Shown: positions 33,423 through 42,134 of the stretch, in pieces
How positions within the stretch are numbered: position 1 is the first letter of the stretch
Layout: each line of letters starts with the position of its first letter
Source of the DNA: JALYXV01 sp963791545
GTDB lineage: Bacteria > Actinomycetota > Acidimicrobiia > Acidimicrobiales > Palsa-688
Direction of reading: 5' to 3'
DNA length: 64,000 nt
Assembly: GCA_963791545.1 (NCBI GenBank)
Contig: CAWBSR010000017.1
Coordinates: forward strand, 248,001 to 312,000
Translations under genes and position numbers: made by a program
The notes under the pieces: generated by a model
Told to the model about the DNA's origin: nothing
The model's input: only the letters and a program-made list of their open reading frames with translations
The model's database searches: none

Positions 33423-33779
33423 ATGACCTGGCTGGTCCGAGACGGCGACGTCCTGGCGACGGCGGACGAGGCGACGTCCATGCCCGACCGGGTGCGGGGC
33501 CTGTGGCACCGCCCGCCGCCGATGGGCGCCCTGATCCTGAGGCCGCCATTCCTGCTCCACACCGTGGGCCTGCCCTATGCCGTCGACGTGGCCTTCTGCG
33601 AGGACGGGACCGACGGCCGCCTCGCGGTCACCGACACCGTCCGCATGCCCCCGTTCCGGGTGGCCCGGCCCCGGTTGGGCACCAAGATGATCGTGGTGGC
33701 CAGCGACGGCGCCTTCGAGAGGTGGCGCCTGGCGGTGGGCGACGAGCTCGAGATCCGGGGCCGTGACAACGGGCGGTGA
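33423..33779 (+). CDS. DUF192 family protein
   Basis: A 118-residue protein of the DUF192 family, which has a small beta fold and unknown function. VRGLWHRPPP, the segment LLHTVGLPYAVDVAF (usual WMxNTxxPLDxxF) and the C-terminal LAVGDELEIRG follow the family layout. There is no signal peptide, although many homologues are exported. It starts directly after the ychF stop and overlaps rsmI by 17 bases. Confidence 0.8.
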   Translation: MTWLVRDGDVLATADEATSMPDRVRGLWHRPPPMGALILRPPFLLHTVGLPYAVDVAFCEDGTDGRLAVTDTVRMPPFRVARPRLGTKMIVVASDGAFERWRLAVGDELEIRGRDNGR

Positions 33780-34659
33780 CCCCCCGGCCCGACTCCGGGG
33801 GCGCATCGTCCTGGTGGGCACACCGATCGGCAACCTGGGCGACCTGTCGCCGCGGGCCCTGCGGGCCCTGGCCGAGGCCGACCTCATCGCCTGTGAGGAC
33901 ACCCGGGTCACCCGGAAACTGCTGACCTACGCCGGCCTCACGGGCCGGCGGCTGGTGGCTCTGCATGCCCATAACGAGGCGGCGGCGGGGATGGCGCTGG
34001 TTGGCGAGGCGGCGGCAGGGGCGGTGGTGGCCGTGGTCACCGACGCCGGCATGCCCGGCATCTCCGACCCCGGGACCCGGCTGGTGGCGGCGGCGACCGC
34101 GGCCGGCGTGGACGTCGAGGTGGTGCCCGGCCCCTCGGCGGTGCTGGCCGCCCTCGTCCTCTCCGGCTTGGCCACCGACCGCTTCGTCTTCGAGGGCTTT
34201 TTGCCACGAAAGGGTGGGGAAAGGGCCGCCCGGTTGGCGGCGGTCGCCGCCGAGCCGAGAACGGTGGTGCTGTTCGAGTCGCCGCACCGGGTGGCGGCGA
34301 CGATCGGGCACCTGGTCGCCGCCTGTGGTGGCGATCGGGGGGTAGCCGTGGCCCGGGAGCTGACCAAGCTCCATGAGGAGGTCTGGCGGGGCTGCCTGGG
34401 CGGTGCCGCTACCTGGCTGGAGAGCGTCGAGCCCCGGGGGGAGTACGTGATCGTGGTCGGCCCCCGGGAGGCGCCACCGCCGCTCGCCCAAGACGACGAA
34501 GCCATCACCGCCGCCCTCGCCGCCCGGCTGGCGGCGGGCGAGGACCGCAAGGCCGCGGTGGCCTCGGTGACGGCCGCCCTCGGCGTCCCCCGGCGCCGGG
34601 TCTATGACGTGGCGGTGGCGTTGCGAAAGGCAAACGGGCAGGCGGAGGGCGCTCGGTAG
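33763..34659 (+). CDS. rsmI: 16S rRNA 2'-O-ribose C1402 methyltransferase
   Basis: RsmI (298 residues) methylates the ribose of C1402 in the decoding centre of 16S rRNA. The tetrapyrrole-methylase fold motifs are clear: LVGTPIGNLGDLSPRA, ACEDTRVTRKLL, VTDAGMPGISDPG, and FVFEGFLPRKGGER. The C-terminal KAAVASVTAALGVPRRRVYD corresponds to the small helical domain of the family. The GTG start overlaps the DUF192 gene. Confidence 0.94.
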   Translation: MTTGGDPPARLRGRIVLVGTPIGNLGDLSPRALRALAEADLIACEDTRVTRKLLTYAGLTGRRLVALHAHNEAAAGMALVGEAAAGAVVAVVTDAGMPGISDPGTRLVAAATAAGVDVEVVPGPSAVLAALVLSGLATDRFVFEGFLPRKGGERAARLAAVAAEPRTVVLFESPHRVAATIGHLVAACGGDRGVAVARELTKLHEEVWRGCLGGAATWLESVEPRGEYVIVVGPREAPPPLAQDDEAITAALAARLAAGEDRKAAVASVTAALGVPRRRVYDVAVALRKANGQAEGAR

Positions 34660-34662
34660 GCT
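34657..34662 (+). promoter_or_regulatory. Candidate -10 box (TAGGCT) of metG
   Basis: TAGGCT overlaps the rsmI stop codon and ends 10 bases before the metG GTG at 34673, so metG may have its own near-leaderless promoter. Confidence 0.45.
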
Positions 34663-34672
34663 GCCCTTCGCC

Positions 34673-36205
34673 GTGGCCCACTTCTACGTCACCACTCCCA
34701 TCTATTACGTCAACGACGTGCCCCACATCGGGCACGCCTACACCACGGTGACAGCCGACGCCCTGGCCCGGTGGCACCGGCTGCTGGGCGACGAGGTCTT
34801 CTTCCTGACAGGCACCGACGAGCACGGGCTCAAGGTGCAACGGGCCGCGGAAGCCAACGGCCTAACGCCCCCCGAGCACGCCGAGCGCACCAGCGCCCGT
34901 TTCCGGGAGGCATGGCGGCTGCTCAACATCTCCTATGACGACTTCATCCGCACGACCGAGCCCCGCCATCATCAGGCGGTGCAGGCGCTGCTCCAGGCGG
35001 CGTATGACAACGGGTGGATCGAGCTGGGCACCTACGAGGGCCTGTACTGCGTCTCCTGTGAGGCGTACTACGTCGAGGGCGACCTGCTCGACGGCACCCT
35101 GTGCCCCATCCACCGCCGCCCGGTCGAGCTGTTCAAGGAGGAGAACTACTTCTTCAAGCTCTCCGCTTTCCAGCCGCCCCTCCTGGACTGGTACGCCAGC
35201 CACCCCGACATGGTCTCGCCCGAGCCCAAGCGCAACGAGGCCCGGGGCCTGATCCGCCAGGGGCTCCAGGACATCTCCATCTCCCGCACGTCGATCAGCT
35301 GGGGCGTCCCGGTCCCGTGGGATCCAACCCACGTGTTCTATGTCTGGTACGACGCCCTGATCAACTACGTCACCGCCATCGGCTACGGCTCCGACCGAGC
35401 CCGTTTCGACACCTGGTGGCCCGCCGTCCACCATCTGATCGGCAAGGACATCCTGCGGTTCCACTGCGTCTACTGGCCCGCCATGCTGATGGCGGCGGGC
35501 GAGGCCCCCCCGGCCCATCTCCACGTCCACGGCTTCCTCCTGGTGGGCGGCGAGAAGATGTCCAAGACCGCCTTCAACCACATCGCCCCGGCCGACCTGG
35601 TGCCCGAGTTCGGCGTTGACGGGTACCGCTACCATTTCCTGCGGGATCAGGCGTTCGGCCCCGATGGCGAGTTCTCCTACGAGGCGATGGTCGCTCGCTA
35701 CAACGCCGACCTGGCCAACAATCTGGGCAACTTGCTGTCCCGGGTCGCCACGGTGGTGGCCAAGCAATGCCGGGGCATCGGCCCCGCCCCGTCTCCGGAC
35801 TCGGCGCTGGCTCCGGTCGCGGCGTCGGTCTGGTCAGCTGCATCCGCGGCGTGGGACCGGGTGGCGCCGAGCGACGCCCTGGATGCCACCTGGCGGCTGG
35901 TGCGGGAAACAAACTCCGCCCTTGAGGCCGCGCAACCGTGGAAGATGGAGCCGGGGCCTCGGTTGGATGCGGTTCTGGGCGACGCCCTCGAGGCGCTTCG
36001 GATCGTGGCCCTGCTGGCCGCCCCCGCCATCCCCGATTCCGCCGACGAGATCTGGCGCCGGCTCGGACTCACCGACGCCGTCGGCCCGCTGTCGGCTCAG
36101 CGGCTCCCCGCCGCGGCCGCCTGGGGCGGGTACCCGGGCCGGCTACCGGTCGAGAAGGGCGCCCCGCTCTTCCCCCGTATCGTCGCGGCTGCGACCAAGA
36201 AGTAA
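34673..36205 (+). CDS. metG: Methionyl-tRNA synthetase
   Basis: A 510-residue class I synthetase charging initiator and elongator tRNA-Met. The HIGH motif (HIGHAYTTVTADALARW), a zinc-knuckle insert with CVSC and CPIH, and the KMSKS-type loop GEKMSKTAFNHI are present, followed by the anticodon-binding helical domain. There is no C-terminal EMAP/tRNA-binding extension, as in other short actinobacterial enzymes. The GTG start lies directly before HFYVTTPIYYVN. Confidence 0.95.
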   Translation: MAHFYVTTPIYYVNDVPHIGHAYTTVTADALARWHRLLGDEVFFLTGTDEHGLKVQRAAEANGLTPPEHAERTSARFREAWRLLNISYDDFIRTTEPRHHQAVQALLQAAYDNGWIELGTYEGLYCVSCEAYYVEGDLLDGTLCPIHRRPVELFKEENYFFKLSAFQPPLLDWYASHPDMVSPEPKRNEARGLIRQGLQDISISRTSISWGVPVPWDPTHVFYVWYDALINYVTAIGYGSDRARFDTWWPAVHHLIGKDILRFHCVYWPAMLMAAGEAPPAHLHVHGFLLVGGEKMSKTAFNHIAPADLVPEFGVDGYRYHFLRDQAFGPDGEFSYEAMVARYNADLANNLGNLLSRVATVVAKQCRGIGPAPSPDSALAPVAASVWSAASAAWDRVAPSDALDATWRLVRETNSALEAAQPWKMEPGPRLDAVLGDALEALRIVALLAAPAIPDSADEIWRRLGLTDAVGPLSAQRLPAAAAWGGYPGRLPVEKGAPLFPRIVAAATKK

Positions 36206-36210
36206 CGCCG

Positions 36211-36981
36211 GTGTGGACCGACAGCCACTGCCATGTAACCGGCGACGCCGTCGGCCCGGCCCGCGACGCCGGCGTCACCCGGATGGTCGTGGTGGGAACC
36301 GATGCCTCCTGGTCAGCCGCCGCCATCGACGTGGCTGCCGCCCACGAGGGGGTATGGGCCACCGTCGGGCTCCATCCCCACGATGCCAGCCAGGGCGCCG
36401 CCTCCATCGAGCCCCTCCTGGCCGGCCACGGGTCCGAGGTGGTGGCGGTGGGGGAGTGCGGCCTCGACTACCACTACGACTACTCGCCTCGGCCCGTCCA
36501 GCGGGAGGCGTTCGCGGTCCAGATCGCCTTGGCCCATGAATACGACCTGGCGCTGGTCATCCACACCCGGGAGGCGTGGGACGACACGTGGGCGGTGCTG
36601 CGGGCCGAGGGGGTTCCCGCCCGGACTGTGTTCCACTGCTTCACCGGGGGGCCCCGGGAGGCGGAGCGGGCGTTGGCTCTGGGCGCCGCGCTCTCCTTCA
36701 GCGGCATCGTGACCTTCCCTGGGGCGCAGGAGGTGCGAGCCGCCGCCAACCTGTGCCCCCTCGACCGGTTGCTGGTGGAAACCGACGCCCCGTTCCTCGC
36801 CCCCGTCCCCCACCGGGGCCGGCCCAACTCGCCCGCCCTGGTGCCCATCGTGGGAGCCGCGGTGGCGGTCGCCCGGGATTGTGCGACCGCCGAGGTGGAA
36901 GAGGCGACCTGGGCCAACGCCGAGCGAATTTTCCGATTGATGGGTTTACGGTCGATGTACGAAAGTTGCCCCGATTCTTAA
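36211..36981 (+). CDS. tatD: TatD-family metal-dependent hydrolase/deoxyribonuclease
   Basis: A 256-residue TIM-barrel metallohydrolase; family members have 3'-5' DNase activity. Metal ligands are in DSHCHV at the N-terminus, GECGLDYHYDYS, VIHTREA, FHCFTGG and ETDAPFLAP. The GTG start is 5 bases after the metG stop; metG-tatD-(RlpA/Rpf)-ksgA is a common actinobacterial gene order. Normal length. Confidence 0.92.
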   Translation: MWTDSHCHVTGDAVGPARDAGVTRMVVVGTDASWSAAAIDVAAAHEGVWATVGLHPHDASQGAASIEPLLAGHGSEVVAVGECGLDYHYDYSPRPVQREAFAVQIALAHEYDLALVIHTREAWDDTWAVLRAEGVPARTVFHCFTGGPREAERALALGAALSFSGIVTFPGAQEVRAAANLCPLDRLLVETDAPFLAPVPHRGRPNSPALVPIVGAAVAVARDCATAEVEEATWANAERIFRLMGLRSMYESCPDS

Positions 36982-37073
36982 CCTTGAATTATCGTTCTCG
37001 ACTCGGGTGGGGACCTGAGCCGCAGATCCTTGCCTTTGCGCCCCCTAGAAAGGCCGAGACACTGCGACGTGTC

Positions 37074-37784
37074 ATGCGTGAAAGCAAAAAGTTGCGCGGG
37101 TTCGTGATCGTCGGACTGTGCGGCAGCTTTGCCGTCGTACCCGCGTTGTCCCTGTTCAACAGTGCCGATAGCAAGGTGAGCCCGCCTCGGCGTCTCGCCG
37201 ATCCGGCGCCGGGCCCCGGAGACGCCGGCGATGCCTCACTGTCGTCGGGACCAGTGGGCTTGGCGGCCCTGATCGCCTCTGACGCCGCCTGGTCGGCCAC
37301 CGCCGCCGGGACGTCTTCCCCCGCCGCCGCCTCGGGCACCGTGGCCGCGACCCTGAGCCCATCGGCCGCCGGCGCCCCCGCCAGTGCGCCACCGGCTCCC
37401 GGGGCGTTCCGCCCACCCGCGGCCCCAGCCGCCCGGGCGCCGACGGCGCCCACACCACCGGCCGGGCGCGGAGCCCCGGCCCCGCCCCCGGCGGTGCCCC
37501 TGGTCCGGCCCCCGACCCCGCCGCCGGTGCATGCCACCGGCGGGAGGGGGGCTCAGCAGGGCATCGCCAGCTGGCTAGACATCGCGGCCGGGACCTGCGC
37601 CAACAATGCCGCCCCGATGGGCACCGTCATCACCGTGACCAGCTCGACCGGAGTGTCGATCCAGTGCAAGGTGGTGTCCCGGGGTCCGTTCGGTCCCAAC
37701 CGGGTGGTGGATCTGGCCGCCACCACCTTCGCCCGCCTGGGTTCCCTCTCCCAGGGGTTGGTGAGCGTCACCGTCACCTGGTAG
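37074..37784 (+). CDS. Exported RlpA-like double-psi beta-barrel protein
   Basis: A 236-residue protein with a hydrophobic N-terminal segment (GFVIVGLCGSFAVVPALS) acting as signal or anchor, then about 120 residues rich in Ala, Pro and Thr, and a C-terminal RlpA-like domain (from ASWLDIAAGTCANNAAPMG to the end, with SRGPFGPNRVVDLAATTFARLG). Such domains bind or cut peptidoglycan. Its place between tatD and ksgA is where other actinobacteria carry an Rpf or RlpA-type wall protein. It is normal that the spacer is low complexity. The 92 bases before it show no riboswitch I recognise. Confidence 0.85.
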   Translation: MRESKKLRGFVIVGLCGSFAVVPALSLFNSADSKVSPPRRLADPAPGPGDAGDASLSSGPVGLAALIASDAAWSATAAGTSSPAAASGTVAATLSPSAAGAPASAPPAPGAFRPPAAPAARAPTAPTPPAGRGAPAPPPAVPLVRPPTPPPVHATGGRGAQQGIASWLDIAAGTCANNAAPMGTVITVTSSTGVSIQCKVVSRGPFGPNRVVDLAATTFARLGSLSQGLVSVTVTW

Positions 37785-37837
37785 GACGGCGGCCCGGCCC
37801 CCGGGAGGGCTGCCAGGTGGCATGCTCGCCGCGCGCC

Positions 37838-38674
37838 ATGACGCTGACTCGACGCCAGATCACGCAACGGCTGGCCGAGCACGGGCTGCGGCCCAGCCGG
37901 GCCCTCGGGCAGAACTTCGTGGCCGATCCCAACACCGTCCGCCGCATGGCGCGCCTGGCCGGCGTCGGCCCCGGCGATCAGGTGCTGGAGATCGGCGCCG
38001 GGCTCGGTTCGCTGACCCTGGCCCTGGCCGAGACCGGGGCTCAGGTGACCGCGGTCGAGGTGGACCGCTACCTGGTGCCGGTCCTGCGCAGGACCGCCGA
38101 GCCCGCCGGTGTCACGGTGATCGAGGGCGACGCCATGACCCTCGACTGGGGTCAGCTCCTCGGCACCGAGCCCCGGTCCTGGACCATGGTCGCCAACCTG
38201 CCCTACAACATCGCCACCCCCCTGGTCGCCGACCTCCTCGACGAGGTCCCCGCCATCGGCCGCCTACTGGTGATGGTCCAGCGTGAGGTGGGCGAACGGC
38301 TGGCCGCGGAAGCCGGTTCCGGCCCCTATGGGGCGGTGTCGGTGAAGGTCGCCTATTGGGCCACCGCCAAGGTCGTGGGGCGGGTCCCGGCCAGCGTCTT
38401 CATCCCCCGGCCAGCCGTCGAGTCGGTGCTGGTATCGATTATCCGGCGGGACCAGCCGGCCGTCGACCCCGCGCTGGTTTCCGCGGCCGAGCTGTTCGGG
38501 CTGGTCAGGGCGGGCTTCGGACAGCGCCGCAAGATGCTCAGGAACTCACTCGAGGGCCTGGTCGGTCCCGAGGCGTTCGAATGCGCCCTGGTCGCCCCGA
38601 CCGCGCGGGCCGAAGAGCTCGACGTCGCCGCCTGGGGCCGCTTGGCCGCCTGCCGCTATCACAAAACCGGCTGA
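37838..38674 (+). CDS. rsmA: 16S rRNA dimethyladenosine transferase
   Basis: RsmA/KsgA (278 residues) dimethylates A1518 and A1519 of 16S rRNA late in small-subunit assembly. The family motifs are in order: SRALGQNFVADPNTVRRM, the SAM site VLEIGAGLGSLTLALAE, the catalytic NLPYN, and FIPRPAVESVLV. The ATG at 37838 gives a standard N-terminus. A strong hairpin follows its stop codon. Confidence 0.95.
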   Translation: MTLTRRQITQRLAEHGLRPSRALGQNFVADPNTVRRMARLAGVGPGDQVLEIGAGLGSLTLALAETGAQVTAVEVDRYLVPVLRRTAEPAGVTVIEGDAMTLDWGQLLGTEPRSWTMVANLPYNIATPLVADLLDEVPAIGRLLVMVQREVGERLAAEAGSGPYGAVSVKVAYWATAKVVGRVPASVFIPRPAVESVLVSIIRRDQPAVDPALVSAAELFGLVRAGFGQRRKMLRNSLEGLVGPEAFECALVAPTARAEELDVAAWGRLAACRYHKTG

Positions 38675-38679
38675 GGGCG

Positions 38680-38718
38680 GCGCTGACAAATCCGGGTGTA
38701 AAAACGGATTTTCAGCGC
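38680..38718. terminator. Bidirectional hairpin between rsmA and bS22
   Basis: GCGCTGA-AAATCCG pairs with CGGATTT-TCAGCGC (14 base pairs with one bulged C at 38687) around a 10-base A-rich loop. It lies between two convergent genes and could end both transcripts. Confidence 0.8.
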
Positions 38719-38734
38719 AGCCGCAGACCGGCTG

Positions 38735-38833
38735 TTACTTACCGGCGCGGCGCTGCCAACGGGTCGCCTTCAGCATCTTCTTGTGCTTCTTCTTACGCAT
38801 GCGCTTGCGGCGCTTCTTGATCAACGAACCCAT
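38735..38833 (-). CDS. Ribosomal protein bS22 (32 residues)
   Basis: This small gene encodes MGSLIKKRRKRMRKKKHKK followed by MLKATRWQRRAGK. It closely matches bS22, the 33-residue small-subunit protein seen in mycobacterial ribosome structures (also annotated as an AURKAIP1/COX24-domain protein), including the MGS-x-IKKRRKRM start and RRTRxQRR-like end. The ATG at 38833 lies 11 bases after a TAGCGT box. Together with bL37 this window carries both of the tiny actinobacterial ribosomal proteins. Confidence 0.92.
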   Translation of the reverse strand: MGSLIKKRRKRMRKKKHKKMLKATRWQRRAGK

Positions 38834-38844
38834 GGCCGTCGGGC

Positions 38845-38850
38845 ACGCTA
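38845..38850 (-). promoter_or_regulatory. Candidate -10 box (TAGCGT) of the bS22 gene
   Basis: TAGCGT lies 11 bases before the bS22 ATG on the minus strand, in the gap shared with the divergent tRNA gene. Confidence 0.4.
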
Positions 38851-38924
38851 GCGGGTCGCACCGTTGGCGGCCAACCCCGGTGACAGGGGGCGCCCGGTTG
38901 TGCGACGCTGGGGCCCCAACCCCG

Positions 38925-38997
38925 TGGCGGGTAGTTCAATTGGCAGAACGCCGGACTTTGGATCCGTAGGTTGGAGGTTCGAGTCCTCCCCCGCCAG
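38925..38997 (+). tRNA. tRNA-Gln (anticodon TTG)
   Basis: The 73-base sequence folds as a tRNA: acceptor arms TGGCGGG and CCCGCCA, a D-loop with AGTTCAATTGGCAG, anticodon stem-loop CCGGA-CTTTGGA-TCCGT with TTG at 38958-38960, and a T-arm with GGTTCGAGTCC. Position 73 is G, as expected for glutamine. One pair at the end of the anticodon stem is mismatched. The 3' CCA is not encoded. Confidence 0.93.
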
Positions 38998-39015
38998 CCG
39001 TGCCATTCCGAGCAA

Positions 39016-40632
39016 CTACGAGGCGGAAGCCGGTGCCGCCTCGCCAGGGCCGCAGCCGTTGCCCCCCCCGATCAGGCGCGACGTGATCTGGACATGGCCG
39101 GAACGGGTCACCGCCAGCTGGGTCCAGCCGTCCAGGGTGGGGGTTATGCAGGCGCGGCCCACGGTGGGGGTCCAGAACCGGGTGTAGCGCAACCGCACCG
39201 TCAACCACCCCGGCGACGCCACTTCGAGATCGAAACTGTTGGGCCCGATAGCGGTGAGCCGGGCGGAACCGTCGACGAGTCCCGGCGAGCCGACCACCTG
39301 CCACACCTGCCAGTTGGCGTCGTGCCAGGCCGGCTCGAGGTAGGGAAGGCCCTTGAGGACCATGGCCGCCTCCAGCTGCCCCGAGTAGTCCAGGGTCAGG
39401 GCCGGCAGCGCCACCCAGCTCACGCCGTGGCTGAGCAGCCAGGCGCCGTAGCTGTCGCTCGTCAACTGGGCGGCGTCGTAGAAGATCCCGTTGTCGGCGA
39501 TGTCCACCTGGCGTTCCCAGCCCCGGGCCAGTTGCAGGTCGGCGGCCGCCCAACGGGACTCCCAGTGGTCCTGGGTCGGCGGGATCTCCACCCGGGTCAG
39601 CTGGGCCCCTTGGCCCCGCAGGTAGCCGACCAGGGGCGAGAAGAACACCTGGTCGCGCGACGGGTCGGGGTGATCCTTGACCACGCTGCCGATGGCGGGG
39701 ATCCACTGCCACAGCAGCAGCGGCACCGCCACCGCGGCCAGCAGCAGCCGCCGCCGGGGCCACAGCAGGGTGGCCGCGATGGGCCCGCCAATGGCGGTGC
39801 CCAGCCGGGCCCAGTTGGCTCCCATGGGCTGGGGGACGACGAACAGCGCCAGGCCGGCCAGCCCGTAGAGGGCGGCCCCGATGCGCAGCGTTCGCTCCTC
39901 GGGGGGCAGGAGCCACAGCCCGAGACCGCTCACCAGCAGCACTCCGAGCAGGGTGGTGGCCGCGAACGGCATCCGCCCGCCCTGAGGAAACAGCACCTCG
40001 AGGACGCCGATGGGCAGCGCGATGAGCGCACCGAGGCCGATGGCGGCCCGCCGGGTCGGACCCCGGTTGGTCAACACCCAGGCACCCAACGCCAGCAACA
40101 GCAAGGCGGCGGCCACCGGGCTGGCCAGGGGGCACAGGGCTCCGAGCGCCCCCGCCAGGACGCGTCGCCGGGCTGTGAAGGCCAGCAGGGCCAGGAGGGC
40201 CAGCGAGGTCCCGAGGACGAAGGCGAGCTGGCCGATGGCGACCGGAGCCACCAGGCCGACCGCAAACCACACCGCCCCCACCCAGCTGGTCCGGCCGAAA
40301 TGGGCCCGCAGCAGCCGGGCGAACGCCCACGCCGACACGGAGGCGCAGACCGCCACCAGGCCCCCGACGCCGAGCAGCACCGCCAGCGGGGCCAGCAGCA
40401 CGCTGTAACCGAGGGTGTAGTGGCCTCCGAACCATTGGCCGTCCCAGGGGGAGAAACCAACCGCCCGGAACAGGTCGATGCGGTGCAGGGCGGCCGGGAA
40501 GTCGGCCCCGGTCCAGCCACTGGCCCACGTCAGCACGGCCAATCCCGCCCCGAGCGCGGCTACCGCCAGCGGGACCTGATCGATACCCCGGGGCCACCGC
40601 AGGAGGAGGCTGGGGTTGGGAGTGTCGCTCAT
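39016..40632 (-). CDS. Polytopic membrane protein with extracytoplasmic C-terminal domain
   Basis: A protein of about 538 residues with roughly ten hydrophobic spans in the first 330 residues, then a soluble C-terminal part of about 200 residues rich in Trp and Tyr. The layout resembles GT-C-type membrane glycosyltransferases or arabinosyl/mannosyl-transferase-like proteins of the envelope, but I see no clear catalytic motif (an early Asp in SGWTGADFP is the only candidate). Function unassigned. ATG at 40632 lies 11 bases after TAATCT; ATG at 40641 is the longer option. It shares a 38-base divergent gap with the aldehyde dehydrogenase gene. Confidence 0.75.
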   Translation of the reverse strand: MSDTPNPSLLLRWPRGIDQVPLAVAALGAGLAVLTWASGWTGADFPAALHRIDLFRAVGFSPWDGQWFGGHYTLGYSVLLAPLAVLLGVGGLVAVCASVSAWAFARLLRAHFGRTSWVGAVWFAVGLVAPVAIGQLAFVLGTSLALLALLAFTARRRVLAGALGALCPLASPVAAALLLLALGAWVLTNRGPTRRAAIGLGALIALPIGVLEVLFPQGGRMPFAATTLLGVLLVSGLGLWLLPPEERTLRIGAALYGLAGLALFVVPQPMGANWARLGTAIGGPIAATLLWPRRRLLLAAVAVPLLLWQWIPAIGSVVKDHPDPSRDQVFFSPLVGYLRGQGAQLTRVEIPPTQDHWESRWAAADLQLARGWERQVDIADNGIFYDAAQLTSDSYGAWLLSHGVSWVALPALTLDYSGQLEAAMVLKGLPYLEPAWHDANWQVWQVVGSPGLVDGSARLTAIGPNSFDLEVASPGWLTVRLRYTRFWTPTVGRACITPTLDGWTQLAVTRSGHVQITSRLIGGGNGCGPGEAAPASAS

Positions 40633-40670
40633 GGGCCACATTTAGATTAGTTGGAAGGAAGGCGAATCTC

Positions 40671-42134
40671 GTGGGTAATGCAAAAAGTGAGAAGGTGCTG
40701 GCGTCGGTGCCTGAGGGGCTGTTCATCGGCGGCCACTGGAGGCCCGCGACCGGCGCCCGCACGCTGGCCGTGGAGGACCCGGCCACCGGCGAGGTCATCG
40801 CCGAGGTGGCCGACGGCACCGCTGCCGACGCCCGGGCCGCCCTCGACGCCGCCGCCGCGGCCGGGCCCGGCTGGGCCGCCACGCCGCCGCGGGAGCGGGG
40901 CGAGGTCCTGCGCCGCGCCTACCGGCTGCTGATGGAACGCCAGGACGACCTGGCGCGGCTGATGACCCTGGAAATGGGCAAGCCGGTGGCGGAATCGGCG
41001 GCCGAGATCGCCTACGCGGCCGAGTTCTTCCGCTGGTTTGCCGAGGAGGCGGTGCGGATCGAGGGCCGGTTCTCCGAGGATCCGGGGGGAAAAGGGCGGC
41101 TCTTGGTGATGCGCCAGCCGGTTGGCGCCTGCCTGCTCATCACTCCCTGGAATTTCCCGATGGCCATGGGGACGCGGAAAGTAGGGCCCGCAGTGGCGGC
41201 CGGTTGCACCATGGTCCTCAAGCCGGCCCAGCTGACGCCGCTGTCGTCCCTGGCCCTGGCCGGCATCCTGAACGAGGCGGGACTGCCCCCGGGGGTCCTC
41301 AACGTGGTCACCACCTCCCAGGCGGGGCCGACCCTGGAACCGGTGATCAGGGATTCCCGACTGCGCAAGCTGTCGTTCACCGGCTCCACCGAGGTCGGCC
41401 AGAGCCTGGCCGCCCAGGCCGCCGACCAGCTGTTGCGGGTCTCCATGGAGCTGGGCGGAAATGCCCCCTTCCTGGTTTTCGGCGACGCCGACATCGATGC
41501 TGCCGTGTCGGGCGCCGTCATCGCCAAGCTGCGCAACGGCGGCGAGGCGTGCACCGCCGCCAACCGGTTCTACGTCCACAGCTCGGTCGCCTCAGCCTTC
41601 ACCGACCGTCTGGTGGCGCGCTTCGCCGCCATGACGGTGGGCCCGGGTACCGAGCCCGACAGCAAGGTTGGGCCACTCATCGACCGGCGCCAGTTGAACA
41701 AGGTGGTCGAACTGGTGGACGACGCCGTGAGCCGCGGCGCCCGGTGCCTGCTAGGAGGCCGCGCCCTCGACCGGCCCGGCTATTTCTTTCCCCCGACCGT
41801 GCTGGTGGACGTGCCGTTCGATGCCCGCCTGCTCAAGGAGGAGATATTCGGTCCGGTGGCGCCCATCGTCACCTTCGAGGACGACGCCCAAGCCGTGGCC
41901 GGCGCCAACGACACCGAGTTCGGCCTGGTGTCCTACGTGTTCACGGCCAGCCTGGAACGGGCCCTGCGGGTCACCGAGGCCCTCGAGACGGGCATGGTCG
42001 GGCTGAACCAGGGCCTGGTCTCCAACGCCGCCGCCCCCTTCGGCGGGGTCAAGCACTCCGGCTACGGCCGGGAGGGGGGCCATGAGGGGATCAACGAATA
42101 CCTCGAGGTGAAATACGTCGCCATCAACCTCTAG
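40671..42134 (+). CDS. NAD(P)-dependent aldehyde dehydrogenase (succinate-semialdehyde dehydrogenase-like)
   Basis: A 487-residue aldehyde dehydrogenase. The cofactor-binding ITPWNFPMAM and FTGSTEVGQ, the general-base glutamate in MELGGNAPF and the catalytic cysteine in NGGEACTAANRF are all present. The sequence, including EEIFGPVAPI and PFGGVKHSGYGREGG, is closest in feel to succinate-semialdehyde dehydrogenases (GabD). The substrate is not certain. The GTG start has a GGAAGGAAGG ribosome site, so this gene, unlike many neighbours, has a leader. Confidence 0.9.
   Translation: MGNAKSEKVLASVPEGLFIGGHWRPATGARTLAVEDPATGEVIAEVADGTAADARAALDAAAAAGPGWAATPPRERGEVLRRAYRLLMERQDDLARLMTLEMGKPVAESAAEIAYAAEFFRWFAEEAVRIEGRFSEDPGGKGRLLVMRQPVGACLLITPWNFPMAMGTRKVGPAVAAGCTMVLKPAQLTPLSSLALAGILNEAGLPPGVLNVVTTSQAGPTLEPVIRDSRLRKLSFTGSTEVGQSLAAQAADQLLRVSMELGGNAPFLVFGDADIDAAVSGAVIAKLRNGGEACTAANRFYVHSSVASAFTDRLVARFAAMTVGPGTEPDSKVGPLIDRRQLNKVVELVDDAVSRGARCLLGGRALDRPGYFFPPTVLVDVPFDARLLKEEIFGPVAPIVTFEDDAQAVAGANDTEFGLVSYVFTASLERALRVTEALETGMVGLNQGLVSNAAAPFGGVKHSGYGREGGHEGINEYLEVKYVAINL

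Noticed and set aside
36982..37073. Possible cyclic-di-AMP or other riboswitch upstream of the RlpA-like gene
   Set aside because: Only 92 bases are available and I see none of the conserved ydaO elements.
38936..40882. Long minus-strand frame that would run through tRNA-Gln and the polytopic membrane gene
   Set aside because: It is a shifted frame of the membrane protein gene with Pro/Gly/Arg-rich shadow composition and would extend into the tRNA.
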